Source: Chryseobacterium lathyri
GTDB taxonomy: Bacteria; Bacteroidota; Bacteroidia; Flavobacteriales; Weeksellaceae
DNA length: 64,000 nucleotides
Direction of reading: 5' to 3'
Assembly (NCBI RefSeq): GCF_003290185.1
Contig: NZ_QNFY01000013.1
Coordinates: forward strand, 62,001 to 126,000
A model generated the notes under the pieces. That model did no database searches. It had not been told where the DNA came from and saw nothing but the letters and a program-made list of their open reading frames with translations. The position numbers were made by a program, and so were the translations under genes. Positions 44,793-54,632 of this stretch are shown piece after piece (positions within the stretch are counted from its first letter, which is position 1; each line of letters starts with the position of its first letter).

Positions 44793-46007
44793 TTATGGAC
44801 GAATATCGTATACCATTCCTTGTTTATAGTTAAAAGAACCATTTGAGTTGGTTAGATAATTTGTCTGATAATAACCATTATCAATACCGTTCCAGCCCCA
44901 GTTCATATAACCATATATGTAGCCATAAGCGGCTATTATCTGTCCGGTTTCCCAATCCCAATTACAAGACCAGTTCAATTGTGCACCCTCAACGACCCAG
45001 GCATGACCATTTGTATAGGTTCCATTTACATTCTCCCCACCTCTCATAATTACAACTCTGCCTGCCTGTAATTCCGTCAACATTTTATCTGCATTAAAAT
45101 CCATATATTTTGCCGAACTGTAACCAAAATTATTTTTAAATGCTTTAGCAACGTCATCTTGAGTATTCGCACCTGATCCGTTACAAGTCCAATCCATGTC
45201 GACTGCATCGCCAATGTTCTTCATTAATTTTGCAGTTTCACTTGAGGCTGAGGTAAGCGGCATAGCGTTCCAGTTATACTGTGATGGATAATTGTGGTAC
45301 TTCATAACTTGTCCCATTGCTGTCGCAACGCAACCTACCGGTGGCTTTCCGTTGCTATAGTTTATGCAGGACATGTTAGCTAATTGATCATTATAACCTA
45401 CACCTTGTCCCCAGGTTGAATTTATTTTGGGTGCAATAACAATATTCTGATAATTACAAGGCTCAACCTCACAAACGGTATTTATCCCAAACTCCGGATC
45501 GATCCCCCTAAATACGGCATCAGGGCATGGTCCGTCCCATAGCGGATTCATATTCGAAGTATTGGTGGCCCTATTTGTTTTATCATTTTCAATATTTTGA
45601 ATGTAAACCACTGTAAGATCTACCCAATTTTTCAGCTCTGGACTTGACCTATCGTTTAAGATAAAATTACCTCGGGCAGATGATGCAAGAACAGGTACTG
45701 ATCTTTTATCTGCTGCCAAAAGAATAAACCCGTTATTGTCCACATAATTGATTATATAAAATGCGGGTGTATTCGCATTGGGATAAGCAAGAACTTCCTT
45801 GATTTGTCGTTCTTTTAATTCTCTGTTATTTCCGCTCGCCTGTTTCGATCCAGATATGGATATCTGGGATGCGAGATCTGCCAGTTTTCTGGCATCATTT
45901 ACAGTAACGCCGTATTTATCATTTTTGTTAATCGACATGTCCTCCTGTTGACATGAAAGAATGCCCAAAGAGGCAACAAAAAGTAAAAGGTATTTAAATA
46001 CTTTCAT
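44793..46007 (-). CDS. C10 (streptopain/SpeB-type) cysteine protease lipoprotein
   Basis: A 404-aa lipoprotein with lipobox LGILSC (Cys19). Residues about 30-160 resemble the Spi/C10 propeptide. The catalytic domain has Cys226 in VGCVATAMGQVM and His335 in NGHAWVV, then MNWGWNG (about 368-374), the C10 signatures. The propeptide must be removed for activity. The paralogue at 60170-61423 shares the same catalytic residues. It may act outside the cell on host or environmental protein, which is inferred only. Confidence 0.92.
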   Translation of the reverse strand: MKVFKYLLLFVASLGILSCQQEDMSINKNDKYGVTVNDARKLADLASQISISGSKQASGNNRELKERQIKEVLAYPNANTPAFYIINYVDNNGFILLAADKRSVPVLASSARGNFILNDRSSPELKNWVDLTVVYIQNIENDKTNRATNTSNMNPLWDGPCPDAVFRGIDPEFGINTVCEVEPCNYQNIVIAPKINSTWGQGVGYNDQLANMSCINYSNGKPPVGCVATAMGQVMKYHNYPSQYNWNAMPLTSASSETAKLMKNIGDAVDMDWTCNGSGANTQDDVAKAFKNNFGYSSAKYMDFNADKMLTELQAGRVVIMRGGENVNGTYTNGHAWVVEGAQLNWSCNWDWETGQIIAAYGYIYGYMNWGWNGIDNGYYQTNYLTNSNGSFNYKQGMVYDIRP

Positions 46008-46212
46008 AGTGATTATTAGTTTAGATTAATATTGTCTACAATTCACTTCTAAGTTAATTAAAATATCAATCTAACCAATAATCACTTCTAAAAACTACAC
46101 TTTTGGGTAATTTCAAAGAATATTTTTCCGATAAGTTTTAATTTAGATAATATCACTTAAATTTTAATGCTTAATGAATTTAATTATAATGGGAGATATA
46201 GATAATGGGTAG

Positions 46213-49200
46213 CTAAGCTTTTTTTCTCGGAAGCCCAATCTCATGCTCCTGAGGATAAGGTGCTCGAAAAGTCATACTGACATCTTCTTTAATTCGCTCC
46301 TGTGTCTCAAACCGTTTCTCTTCATCGTGAGCATATCTTAGATCAGCCATAAATGGCATCTTTGCCATTTTGGTGATGGTAATCGTAGGGAAATGGAAAT
46401 CAACCTCCACTATCCCCAAAAGTAGATAACAGCCTCCTCCTTGAAAAGGAAACTTTTCAAGGCAATCAGGAAAATGGGCGGTGTCAAAGTAATTCCCCTC
46501 AACATCTATCCAGGTTCCAAAATACATAGTTCCCCTTTTTGTGGGTACATGTTTTCTTGAAATCAGATACGCAAGCATCTTCACTTCTTTCTTGTGGTAG
46601 GTAGTCAAATCTTTTGCCATTACTGTTCCTCTGTACTTTGTTTGTAGCAAATCAAAAGGCGTGCACGATACCGGAAAGCTCAAAATCTCGATTTCGTCAA
46701 ACGCATCCTCAAATACATTTCGTTTTAATTCTGGAAATTTAAACTCCTTTACTGGCTCTTCAAACAAAGCTTCAAATCTACGCTCAGGCTTAAAGTATCC
46801 AAGTAGAACTCTTGCCTTCAATAGAAGTTCATTTTTCGGAACACAACTAAATCGAAAAGCTCCAATAAAGATTAATGTCTGTAAAGTTTCAATGCCAATC
46901 GGAATTCGTTTTATAAAATCTTCCATCGACCTATACTCTCCATTCGCGCGTCGTTCCTGCGGGATTAATTGGGCAAGTTTTGACTCGACTTTTTCTAGGA
47001 GCATCAGTCCGAGATAGATTTCATCACCATAGATGGTAGTTTCATATTCACTTTTATTCACGCAGGGATTAAGGATTTTCCCTCCGGACATCTTCGCTTC
47101 GTGGATGTACACCTCGGTTCTATAAAATCCACCCATGTTATTGATAGCGGATACCATGAACTCCAATGGATAATAAACCTTTAGGTATAAGCTCTGGTAA
47201 CTTTCCACAGCGTAAGACGCCGAATGCGCCTTACAGAATGAATATCCTGCAAAAGATTCGATCTGCCGGTAGATCTCTGCACTCAGTGCTTCTGGGTGTC
47301 CTTGTTGCTTGCAAGATATAAAAAAATCGTCCTTAACCTTTTGCAAGGCCGAAAGTGATCTCCCTTTTCCGCTCATTGCACGTCTCAGTATATCCCCATC
47401 AGCAGCGGAAACCCCACCATAATGAAGCGCAATCTTGATGACATCTTCTTGGTATACCATGATGCCATAGGTCTCTCCGAGTTGCTCTTCAAAAACTTTA
47501 TGGAAATATTCGAACTTGTCTGGATTGTTGTGTCTAAAAATATATTCCCGCATCATACCCGATTGTGCAACTCCGGGCCTAATGATTGATGATGCTGCAA
47601 CCAATACTTTGTAATTATCACATTTCAGTCGTCTGAGAAGACCACGCATAGCGGGGGATTCGATATAAAAGCAGCCTATTGTTCTACCTTGGCTTAAATA
47701 TTCATTGCATTTTGCCTCATCTTTTGAAATGGTAGTGTCTTTGATATTAACGGTGATCCCCCTTTTTTCTTCCAGAAGCCGGACAGTATCATTAATCGCA
47801 CCCAGCCCGCGTTGTGATAGAATATCAAACTTTTCAAAACCTATCTCTTCTGCGACATGCATGTCCCACTGCACGATCGGAAAGCCTTTAGGTGGCATTT
47901 CTAGTGCTGTAAAATTCGTCAGGGGTTCCTCAGAAATAATGATACCACAAGAGTGCATGGAGCGTTGGTTTGGAAATTTCTCTAATAATTTTCCATACTT
48001 CTGCACCTGTTTTACGATAGCATCGCGAAATACTCTTTCGGGATATTTGCTTAATTCGTCCAGCTCCTCTTTGGGTAAACCAAAGGCCTTTCCAACTTCA
48101 CGGATGATCGAACGGTACTTAAATTCTACATTTGTCCCACAAAACGCTACATACTCTTTTCCGTAACGATTAAATATATAGTCAAGAATGATGTCTCGTT
48201 CTTGCCATGACCAATCTATATCAAAATCCGGAGGACTTTTTCTGTTCAGATTTAGAAAACGTTCAAAGTAAAGATCAAGCTCAATCGGACAAATATCTGT
48301 TATACCAAGACAATATGCAACAATGGAATTAGCACCGCTTCCACGACCGACGTGCATAAATCCCATACTGTTGCTGTATCGTACAATATCCCAGGTAATT
48401 AGAAAATAACCGCTAAAGTTCAGTTCATCGATAACTTTCAATTCTTTTTCAACTCGTTTTGTTGCAGCTTCATGGTTTCTTCCATATCGCCTTTCTAACC
48501 CTGCGAAAGCCAACCTTGTTAAAAGCTGCAAATCATCCTTCTTTGAGCCTGTGTAAAATTTTCTGTTCCGTGGAGTTTCAAAAGCAAAGTCAAAACTACA
48601 CTGCGAAAGTAATGAATTGGTATTGTGGATGATTTGTGGGTAATTCCTGTAGGCATCCAAAATTTCTTGCGGCGGCCGAAAATATTCTTTCTTGGAACAC
48701 ACTTCACTTTCCGGTACTTTAGAAAGCAATTCATTGTTATCAATTGCTCTGAGAATCCGATGGAGATTATACTCTTTTTTAGTACTGAAGGTGATCGGGT
48801 GGAGTATAACCATTTTGATAATAAGTTTTTTATACTGTGGCCGGATCAAGAGATTTAGTTCCTCTTCACGAATGCCTATAAATTCATTTTCATTCAGGAT
48901 TTCTGGGATATTGGTTAAAGGATAAATGATGAAATTATCCTGTAATTGCGGCTGCAACGGTAATTCGAGACCATCACAATTAGCCGATGTCAACATTCTG
49001 TTCACTTCTTCTAATCCGATAAATTCCTTGGCGATGGATATGTAGAGTAGGGTGTTGTTTTTTCGTACCTCTACTCCTACCATTGGTTTAATTCCCTGTT
49101 GTTCGCATTTTTTCTTGAATTCATAAATTCCGGTAACCGTATTTATATCCGTCAAAACAAGCTCTTTTACTCCCAATGAGGAAGCTTGGGAAATAAGGTC

Positions 49201-49257
49201 ATCTATTGATAATGTCCCATATCGAAGGCTATGGTATGAATGGCAGTTTAAAAACAT
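46213..49257 (-). CDS. dnaE2: DnaE-type DNA polymerase III alpha subunit, error-prone type
   Basis: A 1014-aa replicase-type polymerase. The N-terminal PHP domain begins MFLNCHSYHSL (His6, His9). The polymerase active site carries PDFDIDWSW (about residues 342-350, the catalytic Asp pair), and an OB-fold-like region lies near the C-terminus. The short length and its place beside dinB match the DnaE2/ImuC mutasome type rather than the replicative DnaE. It lies 11 bp downstream of dinB on the same strand and is probably expressed with it from the operator-bearing promoter. Confidence 0.88.
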   Translation of the reverse strand: MFLNCHSYHSLRYGTLSIDDLISQASSLGVKELVLTDINTVTGIYEFKKKCEQQGIKPMVGVEVRKNNTLLYISIAKEFIGLEEVNRMLTSANCDGLELPLQPQLQDNFIIYPLTNIPEILNENEFIGIREEELNLLIRPQYKKLIIKMVILHPITFSTKKEYNLHRILRAIDNNELLSKVPESEVCSKKEYFRPPQEILDAYRNYPQIIHNTNSLLSQCSFDFAFETPRNRKFYTGSKKDDLQLLTRLAFAGLERRYGRNHEAATKRVEKELKVIDELNFSGYFLITWDIVRYSNSMGFMHVGRGSGANSIVAYCLGITDICPIELDLYFERFLNLNRKSPPDFDIDWSWQERDIILDYIFNRYGKEYVAFCGTNVEFKYRSIIREVGKAFGLPKEELDELSKYPERVFRDAIVKQVQKYGKLLEKFPNQRSMHSCGIIISEEPLTNFTALEMPPKGFPIVQWDMHVAEEIGFEKFDILSQRGLGAINDTVRLLEEKRGITVNIKDTTISKDEAKCNEYLSQGRTIGCFYIESPAMRGLLRRLKCDNYKVLVAASSIIRPGVAQSGMMREYIFRHNNPDKFEYFHKVFEEQLGETYGIMVYQEDVIKIALHYGGVSAADGDILRRAMSGKGRSLSALQKVKDDFFISCKQQGHPEALSAEIYRQIESFAGYSFCKAHSASYAVESYQSLYLKVYYPLEFMVSAINNMGGFYRTEVYIHEAKMSGGKILNPCVNKSEYETTIYGDEIYLGLMLLEKVESKLAQLIPQERRANGEYRSMEDFIKRIPIGIETLQTLIFIGAFRFSCVPKNELLLKARVLLGYFKPERRFEALFEEPVKEFKFPELKRNVFEDAFDEIEILSFPVSCTPFDLLQTKYRGTVMAKDLTTYHKKEVKMLAYLISRKHVPTKRGTMYFGTWIDVEGNYFDTAHFPDCLEKFPFQGGGCYLLLGIVEVDFHFPTITITKMAKMPFMADLRYAHDEEKRFETQERIKEDVSMTFRAPYPQEHEIGLPRKKA

Positions 49258-49268
49258 AGTTTCGCGCT

Positions 49269-50417
49269 CTAACGTAAAAAGTCAAATCCTACAGCTCGGC
49301 CAACGGCAGAGCTTCCAAACCGGTTCTTGATATTATCCATCGCTTGGTAGAGACTGATAAGCTCTGCATTATCTTCAAATAAATTCATTTGATAACTGCC
49401 ATGAACGAGATCGGTAAAACGTAATCCTACCAGACGAAGACGCATACGTCTTGTGTAGATTTTATCGAAAAGTTCCAGTGCAACCCTTGCTAGCGTATGA
49501 TCAGAAGATGTATATGAAACCCTACATTGTTTAGACTCCGTATCGAAGTTGGAATATCTAATTTTAATCACAACAGTTGCCGTCAACCATTTCTCGTGAC
49601 GAAGCTGATGGGCAAGTTGCTCCGCCATTCCAGATATCAGACCTTTAACCTCAGCGATGTCCATTGTGTCGCTGCTAAAAGTCCTTTCCTTGGAGATCGA
49701 TTTTCTCTCTGAATACGGTATCACAGGTGTCTCATCAATACCATTAGCTTTCTTCCAGAGATCAGCACCATTTTTACCGATCATCTGCTGCAAGACCTCT
49801 ACAGGCATTTCAGCTAAAGTACCAATGGTTCTGATTCCTACTCTTGAAAAGAGCTGAAATGTTGCATTCCCTACCATTGGCATCTTTTTTATCGACAATG
49901 GGTTCAAGAAGGAATGAACACCAACTGGTGGTATTTCCCGATGACCGTGAGGCTTTGATTCGCCCGTACCAATTTTGCTAACTGTTTTATTGACTGACAA
50001 TGCATAGCTGATCGGAAGGCCAGTCTCTTTTTCAATCTTTGCCCCAAGTTCATTTGTCCATTTGTACGCGCCGAAAAATTTATCCATACCCGTCAAATCA
50101 AGATAAAATTCATCTATTGATGCTTTCTCCATCAGCGGTGCGCTTTCCTCGATCACCTCGGTAACTGTGTGAGACATCTTAGAATAAAGCTCCATATCCC
50201 CTTTTACCACTTTAGCTTGTGGACAAAGACGCAATGCCATTTTCATAGGCATTGCCGACCTTACACCAAATTTCCTTGCTTCATAGGAACAGGACGAAAC
50301 GACCCCTCTATCTCCACCTCCAATAATGAGAGGAACACCGTTCAACTCTGAGTTGACCAGTCTCTCACAGGATACGAAAAATGTATCCAAATCCATATGT
50401 ACGATAGCACGCTCCAT
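49269..50417 (-). CDS. dinB: Y-family DNA polymerase IV (DinB/ImuB-like)
   Basis: A 382-aa translesion polymerase. It has HMDLD (Asp9, Asp11) and KASIDEFYLD (Asp102, Glu103), so the three catalytic acidic residues are all present, unlike inactive ImuB. It also has the SYEARKFGVRS motif. It should bypass DNA lesions together with the DnaE2-type enzyme encoded downstream. It starts 23 bp from the first operator. Confidence 0.93.
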   Translation of the reverse strand: MERAIVHMDLDTFFVSCERLVNSELNGVPLIIGGGDRGVVSSCSYEARKFGVRSAMPMKMALRLCPQAKVVKGDMELYSKMSHTVTEVIEESAPLMEKASIDEFYLDLTGMDKFFGAYKWTNELGAKIEKETGLPISYALSVNKTVSKIGTGESKPHGHREIPPVGVHSFLNPLSIKKMPMVGNATFQLFSRVGIRTIGTLAEMPVEVLQQMIGKNGADLWKKANGIDETPVIPYSERKSISKERTFSSDTMDIAEVKGLISGMAEQLAHQLRHEKWLTATVVIKIRYSNFDTESKQCRVSYTSSDHTLARVALELFDKIYTRRMRLRLVGLRFTDLVHGSYQMNLFEDNAELISLYQAMDNIKNRFGSSAVGRAVGFDFLR

Positions 50418-50440
50418 AAAATTAAAATTCTTTTACAAAA

Positions 50441-50459
50441 TTGCTATGATTTTTAGCAA
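50441..50459. promoter_or_regulatory. Operator 1 of divergent dinB/S24 regulator promoter
   Basis: TTGCTATGATTTTTAGCAA is a 19-bp inverted repeat of form TTGCTA-N7-TAGCAA. It lies 24 bp upstream of dinB and 34 bp from the equivalent site at 50475-50493. It is probably bound by the S24 regulator. Confidence 0.7.
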
Positions 50460-50474
50460 AACACACTAAATTTG

Positions 50475-50493
50475 TTGCTATAAATTATAGCAA
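50475..50493. promoter_or_regulatory. Operator 2, overlapping the regulator start codon
   Basis: TTGCTATAAATTATAGCAA is almost a perfect 19-bp palindrome. Its last base is the first base of the regulator's ATG, so binding would block the regulator's own transcript. The same outer bases as operator 1 indicate the same protein. Confidence 0.72.
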
Positions 50494-51254
50494 TGTTATT
50501 ACTCGCTGAAAATCTGCGTTTTCTGAGGAACGAACTCAATGCATCCCAGCAATCTGTTGCGGACGCGCTCCTTATTACCAGGGGGAGGTATAGCAAATAT
50601 GAAGATGGCGCCAGTGATCCCCCGATAGACATTCTGCTTAAAATATCTCGTTATTATAAGGTAAGTGTGGATTTGTTGATTTCAATAGATCTACGGAAAT
50701 ATAAATTGGAAGAGCTTTTAAAACTATCTGATAATAGGATTTTATTACCAATCAAAACGGATAGCAAAGGCGAAAATAAAATTGAAGTCGTTCCTTTCAA
50801 AGCTTCAATGGGTTATTTAGTAGGCTATTCCGATCCGGACTATATTGAGAACCTGCAGACGATGTCCCTTCCATTTCTCAATCATGGAAAATATAGAGCA
50901 TTTCCGGTAGAAGGCGATTCTATGCCACCGTACAAAGATGGAAATTTTATTATTGGCCAATATATTGAATCTCTTAGTGATCTTAAAGTAGGGAAAACCT
51001 ATATTTTTATAACGCGTGAAGGAATCACCTACAAAAGACTTGAAGATCAGTCATCATCCAAAATAAAAGTTTCAGCAGATAATAAATTCTATCAATCATA
51101 TGAAATCGCAAAAGAGAATCTGCTAGAAATATGGGAATTCAGATGCAGTATAGCAACTGAAGAATTTGATAGGAACAGTAGTGAGCTGGATAATGAAACT
51201 ATTATCAGGATGTTCAATGAAATCAAATCAGATCTTTCCAAGCTAACATCATAA
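50493..51254 (+). CDS. LexA/CI-like regulator: XRE helix-turn-helix with S24 peptidase domain
   Basis: A 253-aa repressor. Residues 6-63 form an XRE helix-turn-helix (SQQSVADALLITRGRYSKYE). Residues about 95-215 are an S24 peptidase-like domain with catalytic Ser143 in EGDSMPP and Lys181 in GITYKRLE. Under DNA damage such proteins self-cleave with RecA and release their operators, here the two palindromes upstream. No standard Ala-Gly scissile pair is evident; the KASMGYLVGYS region (103-113) is the likely position, so induction by cleavage is not certain. It is divergent from dinB-dnaE2. Confidence 0.88.
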   Translation: MLLLAENLRFLRNELNASQQSVADALLITRGRYSKYEDGASDPPIDILLKISRYYKVSVDLLISIDLRKYKLEELLKLSDNRILLPIKTDSKGENKIEVVPFKASMGYLVGYSDPDYIENLQTMSLPFLNHGKYRAFPVEGDSMPPYKDGNFIIGQYIESLSDLKVGKTYIFITREGITYKRLEDQSSSKIKVSADNKFYQSYEIAKENLLEIWEFRCSIATEEFDRNSSELDNETIIRMFNEIKSDLSKLTS

Positions 51255-51303
51255 TTCAAAAGAAATATTAAATTGCAGTGTTTTAATTATAGAATTGCCA
51301 GAA

Positions 51304-51696
51304 ATGATTAATATGGAAAGTTTTGAAATCGACCAACCTGAATTTCTATTGTGTGAGAAGCCTTTAAAGGATTATGATAGCACTGGAAGTTTCCTGACGG
51401 AAGATGAACGTTCGTTTGCTTTAACTGTACCGGATGAACGTACATGGGTTTATCATTTATTAAGTGAATCATTAATCGAATTTGTTTTAATGAACAACCG
51501 TGAACCCTATAATTTTATAAATAAGCACAAAGATTTCATGTATAATGAGTTTCGATATACGGGTGTTTTCGTAAAAAATAATTGCGAAAGACTTGAATTT
51601 GATGAAAATTCTGTGCTTGATAAAGCTTGGGAATACTTGAGAAGTATTTTGAAATGGGAGGATGAGTATTACAATGGAAATGAAAACGAAAACTAA
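51304..51696 (+). CDS. Hypothetical protein downstream of S24 regulator
   Basis: A 130-aa acidic soluble protein, no recognised domain. The ATG at 51304 (MINMESFE) is preferred over a TTG at 51295. It is 49 bp from the regulator and may share its transcript. Confidence 0.5.
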   Translation: MINMESFEIDQPEFLLCEKPLKDYDSTGSFLTEDERSFALTVPDERTWVYHLLSESLIEFVLMNNREPYNFINKHKDFMYNEFRYTGVFVKNNCERLEFDENSVLDKAWEYLRSILKWEDEYYNGNENEN

Positions 51697-51744
51697 AATT
51701 TAGAAATATTAAAACTCATTTTTTAATAATACGACCTTCTTTTG

Positions 51745-51782
51745 CTTCTTTTCTTTGGTCGTCTATCCAAAAAGAAAAGAAG
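51745..51782. terminator. Long hairpin, possible terminator
   Basis: CTTCTTTTCTTTGG (51745-51758) pairs with CCAAAAAGAAAAGAAG (51767-51782), with two extra A in the right arm. It may close the regulator transcript. Small frames over this region (51742-51991) look like non-coding sequence. Confidence 0.5.
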
Positions 51783-51848
51783 TCATGCTACATATTGCCC
51801 AGCAAGGTGCATATGCGGTGGGCATTCAAAGCGGACATCTCGCTTTAC

Positions 51849-51886
51849 GCAAAAAGACGTTTCCAGCTATGGAAATGTCTTTTTGC
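51849..51886. terminator. Strong hairpin downstream of the PRTRC cassette
   Basis: GCAAAAAGAC pairs with GTCTTTTTGC and the inner TTTCCA with TGGAAA, with one mismatch between, and a 4-nt GCTA loop. It lies between the convergent ends of the S24-side genes and the PRTRC operon and fits a bidirectional terminator. Confidence 0.65.
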
Positions 51887-51895
51887 CCGATTGGA

Positions 51896-52705
51896 TCAAT
51901 CGATCAATATCGGGCTTGTTCTGAAATCTTCAAGATTGTGAAAACATCCTCTGTATTTGGTCATTCCGTAACGGAACATGCTCCACAATAATTTACATCC
52001 CATTTGCGCCAGTGAAGCATTGATAAATAAATCCTGCTGTTCCAATGCTTCGGCAAGTGAACAACTTGGCGTATTATCGTCCTTTTCAGACTGTAAAAGA
52101 AGGTCACCATATTCTTCGGTAACAAACGGCATATTGGCTACAGGATTGTATTTTTCGGATTCCGGCTGAGTGATATTGCCCACCGTGGAAAGAATTACCT
52201 GTCCAGTCTGTTTACTATTTCCATAGTCCATCCAATATTTCGGAGAATCCCGAACACGGTTTCGCTGTCCATTAATTTCTGTAAGTATATCGGCAACTCC
52301 AAATCTCGCCTGTACTGTATCAACACAGGTAATCGTAATTGTTGCGACTGACTGTTTTGGGATATTTCCAAACTTGTCCTTTTCAAATTTAAGGTTTTCC
52401 GCTTTCCAATTCGCACCTGTACAGCGGTTGATACGGTTAATTAGCGCAACGGACTTTGGCAATCCGACTTCACATTCAAAAAAACGCTGTCTGCCCAAAT
52501 TTGCGGAGGTAACAATATCGTCATCCCATAACCTGACCTGCAGTCCTGTATGTCCGAGTGCCAATAAACTTTCATTTATTTCCATCAGTCCAGTAAGCAC
52601 TTTTGAACCTGTCCCCCCTGCTCCTATGAGGTTCACGCTGATCGGATTAGTTGGGGCTAACAGGTAATTGTCTGTATAATGTACATTTGTTTTTTTGGCA
52701 TTCAT
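51896..52705 (-). CDS. PRTRC system ThiF-family (E1-like) protein
   Basis: A 269-aa protein with the Rossmann nucleotide-binding motif GAGGTGSK (residues 28-35), then WDDDIV and ANLGRQRF (about 60-80), as in ThiF/E1-like adenylyltransferases. In PRTRC cassettes this is the E1-like activation component. It overlaps the B gene by 4 bp. The cassette occurs on plasmids and conjugative elements; its target is unknown. Confidence 0.9.
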   Translation of the reverse strand: MNAKKTNVHYTDNYLLAPTNPISVNLIGAGGTGSKVLTGLMEINESLLALGHTGLQVRLWDDDIVTSANLGRQRFFECEVGLPKSVALINRINRCTGANWKAENLKFEKDKFGNIPKQSVATITITCVDTVQARFGVADILTEINGQRNRVRDSPKYWMDYGNSKQTGQVILSTVGNITQPESEKYNPVANMPFVTEEYGDLLLQSEKDDNTPSCSLAEALEQQDLFINASLAQMGCKLLWSMFRYGMTKYRGCFHNLEDFRTSPILID

Positions 52706-53433
52706 AACAATATATTTTTGAGGGTTAATTTATGGGGTAGTAGTACCTCCGTAGGAAAAACAGTTTCCTGTTCTATCAATCTTTTCCAGAGTGTCACGAG
52801 ATTTTCCCCGCTCTGTCCACCTGTAACAAGCGCATGGCTAAAATAACTGTGGAAAAAATAGTGTTCCCATGCTTTTATAAATTCCTCTACCGAAGTAGAA
52901 TTTTTAATATCGATTTTTATTGTCCCTAAGCAAACTTTCCCATCTGCGTAGATATTGAAATAAGGACAATGGAAAAGCTGTGTTTTTAGTGTTGGCCTTC
53001 TGTTGCTTTTAAGTGCAAATACCGTAAGACTGGATTTACTAGCCTTCCACAGCATAGGTGGCACATGTGCTTTACCGTTTGGAATGCCCAGACTTTCGAC
53101 AAAAAACAGTTCTTTTTGCGTAGCTTTTGTGTGCCATATTACTGTTCCTTTTTCCGTATTCGGATCAAGACTTAAAACATTGCCTGGCAGGACAGTTTTT
53201 GGTTTTAAAAATGCACTTTCTTTTTCATGTTCAACCATTAGGGCTTTAGCCAAATGATCGGCTTCCATCACCGTTAGCGGATGGGCGTTTATTGGGTTTC
53301 CGTCAACGTCCATATCAAAATGTTCAACATAAACGTCAGGGTCAAGCCCCTGTGACTGGTAAAGCACCAATGCACATTTCGGATAATAGAGTTTATCAAA
53401 ATCGGGTGTAATATCTATGTTATTGTTGTTCAT
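52702..53433 (-). CDS. PRTRC system protein B, E2-like fold
   Basis: A 243-aa soluble protein, matching PRTRC protein B (a prokaryotic E2-like family, Prok-E2). Features include KFDKLYYPKCALVLYQ-like N-terminus (DKLYYPKCALVLYQS here) and the stretch LFHCPYFNIYADGKVCLGTI (about 155-175) with the candidate Cys residues for thioester formation. It overlaps protein F by 14 bp. Confidence 0.82.
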   Translation of the reverse strand: MNNNNIDITPDFDKLYYPKCALVLYQSQGLDPDVYVEHFDMDVDGNPINAHPLTVMEADHLAKALMVEHEKESAFLKPKTVLPGNVLSLDPNTEKGTVIWHTKATQKELFFVESLGIPNGKAHVPPMLWKASKSSLTVFALKSNRRPTLKTQLFHCPYFNIYADGKVCLGTIKIDIKNSTSVEEFIKAWEHYFFHSYFSHALVTGGQSGENLVTLWKRLIEQETVFPTEVLLPHKLTLKNILL

Positions 53434-54613
53434 TGCTCAATTGTCTATAGTCATAAATTAAATCAGTAATGTCATGCAATAGGTCAAAAAGCCTTTTCTC
53501 AAATGAAAGGTCTTTGCTTTCAATTTCCTGTCCGTCAAAACATTTGATTAGGGCAGGTTCCTGCGTTTCGCTATACTCCTGAAACTGGTTATTGACGGAT
53601 TCAAATATGGTTCCTGCGAGCCAACCTTTATTGTCCGCGTAAAATGAAATATATTTTTCCATCGGAATGATCTGATCTTCCAAATATTCTTCATCCTCAT
53701 CGAACATACTGCTGGCATTGCGAAAAATACTGGCATCGGGATATTCCCGATAAATTGCCAGTGTTTTGCGGGCCAACATCAAACAGCCCGTATCAAAATC
53801 ATCTTTTGGTTTAAACCGAACAATTCGCTGATCGAAAAAAACGAGGTTTTCACGGTTGTAAATTTTCTGTTCAATTTTATCCCCGACCCATTCCGCATAA
53901 TCGATTTCACTTAATCGGTGGTCTTCATCCTCTTCATCTTCTTCGTAGGGATCATCCAGTATCCAGTCTTTCAGCATCTCGTACTCATAATATAAATAGC
54001 TACCTTCCTGTCTGTAATAAGGTATATCAGCAATGTGGTAGAGATAGGAAAACACAGACAACAAAAGGTGGGCTGCCTTTTTTCTCTTTTTGTCACCGAG
54101 CATTCTGAAAAGTGGAATAACAGGAATATAAAAGAGCGTAGCACCTGTATCATAGCGTTCTTCGGAAACCAGATAAAACTTGTCATTTTCTTTATTGAAT
54201 CTAACACTATCCCAGTTCAGCACATTCTTTTTTAATTTCCCCTTTATGTCAGAAAGGGCAAGATTGATATTGTAGGGAAATCTGAATTGTTCGGACTGTA
54301 CAAATGGTTCAATTTTGTAGTGTTCTGCCAGTCTTGAAAGTGACTGAAAAAAGTCACTTTCAAGTTTAACAGATGTTTCATTTACCTGATTCATTTCTGT
54401 CTGCCTGAATTTTGGCAGAAATGTGCAGTTTAGTAAACCATTGGCAACATGGCTATTGGAACGCATTTCCTTTTGTCTTTGAAAATTTCCTGCGCATCCT
54501 TCGGTTTTTGCATCCAACTGGCGAACTCCGCAATCCTGCGGTGCATTTTGGTTTCTCTTTCTTTTTCGGGTATTTGTATTGTTCCCGATATGATCTGTTT
54601 TCGCATTGTTCAT
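53420..54613 (-). CDS. PRTRC system protein F
   Basis: A 397-aa protein with a Lys/Arg/Asn-rich N-terminal tail (about 1-75), a core (LFYIPVIPLFRMLGDKKRKKAA and LLSVFSYLYHIADIPYYRQEGSYL), an acidic stretch (EEDEEDEDH, about 225) and a Gln-rich end. The size and position between C and B fit PRTRC protein F. The ATG at 54613 lies 19 bp after protein C; a longer in-frame start would overlap C. Function is unknown. Confidence 0.72.
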   Translation of the reverse strand: MNNAKTDHIGNNTNTRKRKRNQNAPQDCGVRQLDAKTEGCAGNFQRQKEMRSNSHVANGLLNCTFLPKFRQTEMNQVNETSVKLESDFFQSLSRLAEHYKIEPFVQSEQFRFPYNINLALSDIKGKLKKNVLNWDSVRFNKENDKFYLVSEERYDTGATLFYIPVIPLFRMLGDKKRKKAAHLLLSVFSYLYHIADIPYYRQEGSYLYYEYEMLKDWILDDPYEEDEEDEDHRLSEIDYAEWVGDKIEQKIYNRENLVFFDQRIVRFKPKDDFDTGCLMLARKTLAIYREYPDASIFRNASSMFDEDEEYLEDQIIPMEKYISFYADNKGWLAGTIFESVNNQFQEYSETQEPALIKCFDGQEIESKDLSFEKRLFDLLHDITDLIYDYRQLSNEQQ

Positions 54614-54632
54614 TGTTTTAAAATTTTCGGTT

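Noticed and set aside
51742..51991. Two overlapping rightward frames of 60-78 codons downstream of the S24 regulator genes.
   Set aside because: They span two strong hairpins, overlap the PRTRC ThiF gene end, and show no protein-like composition.
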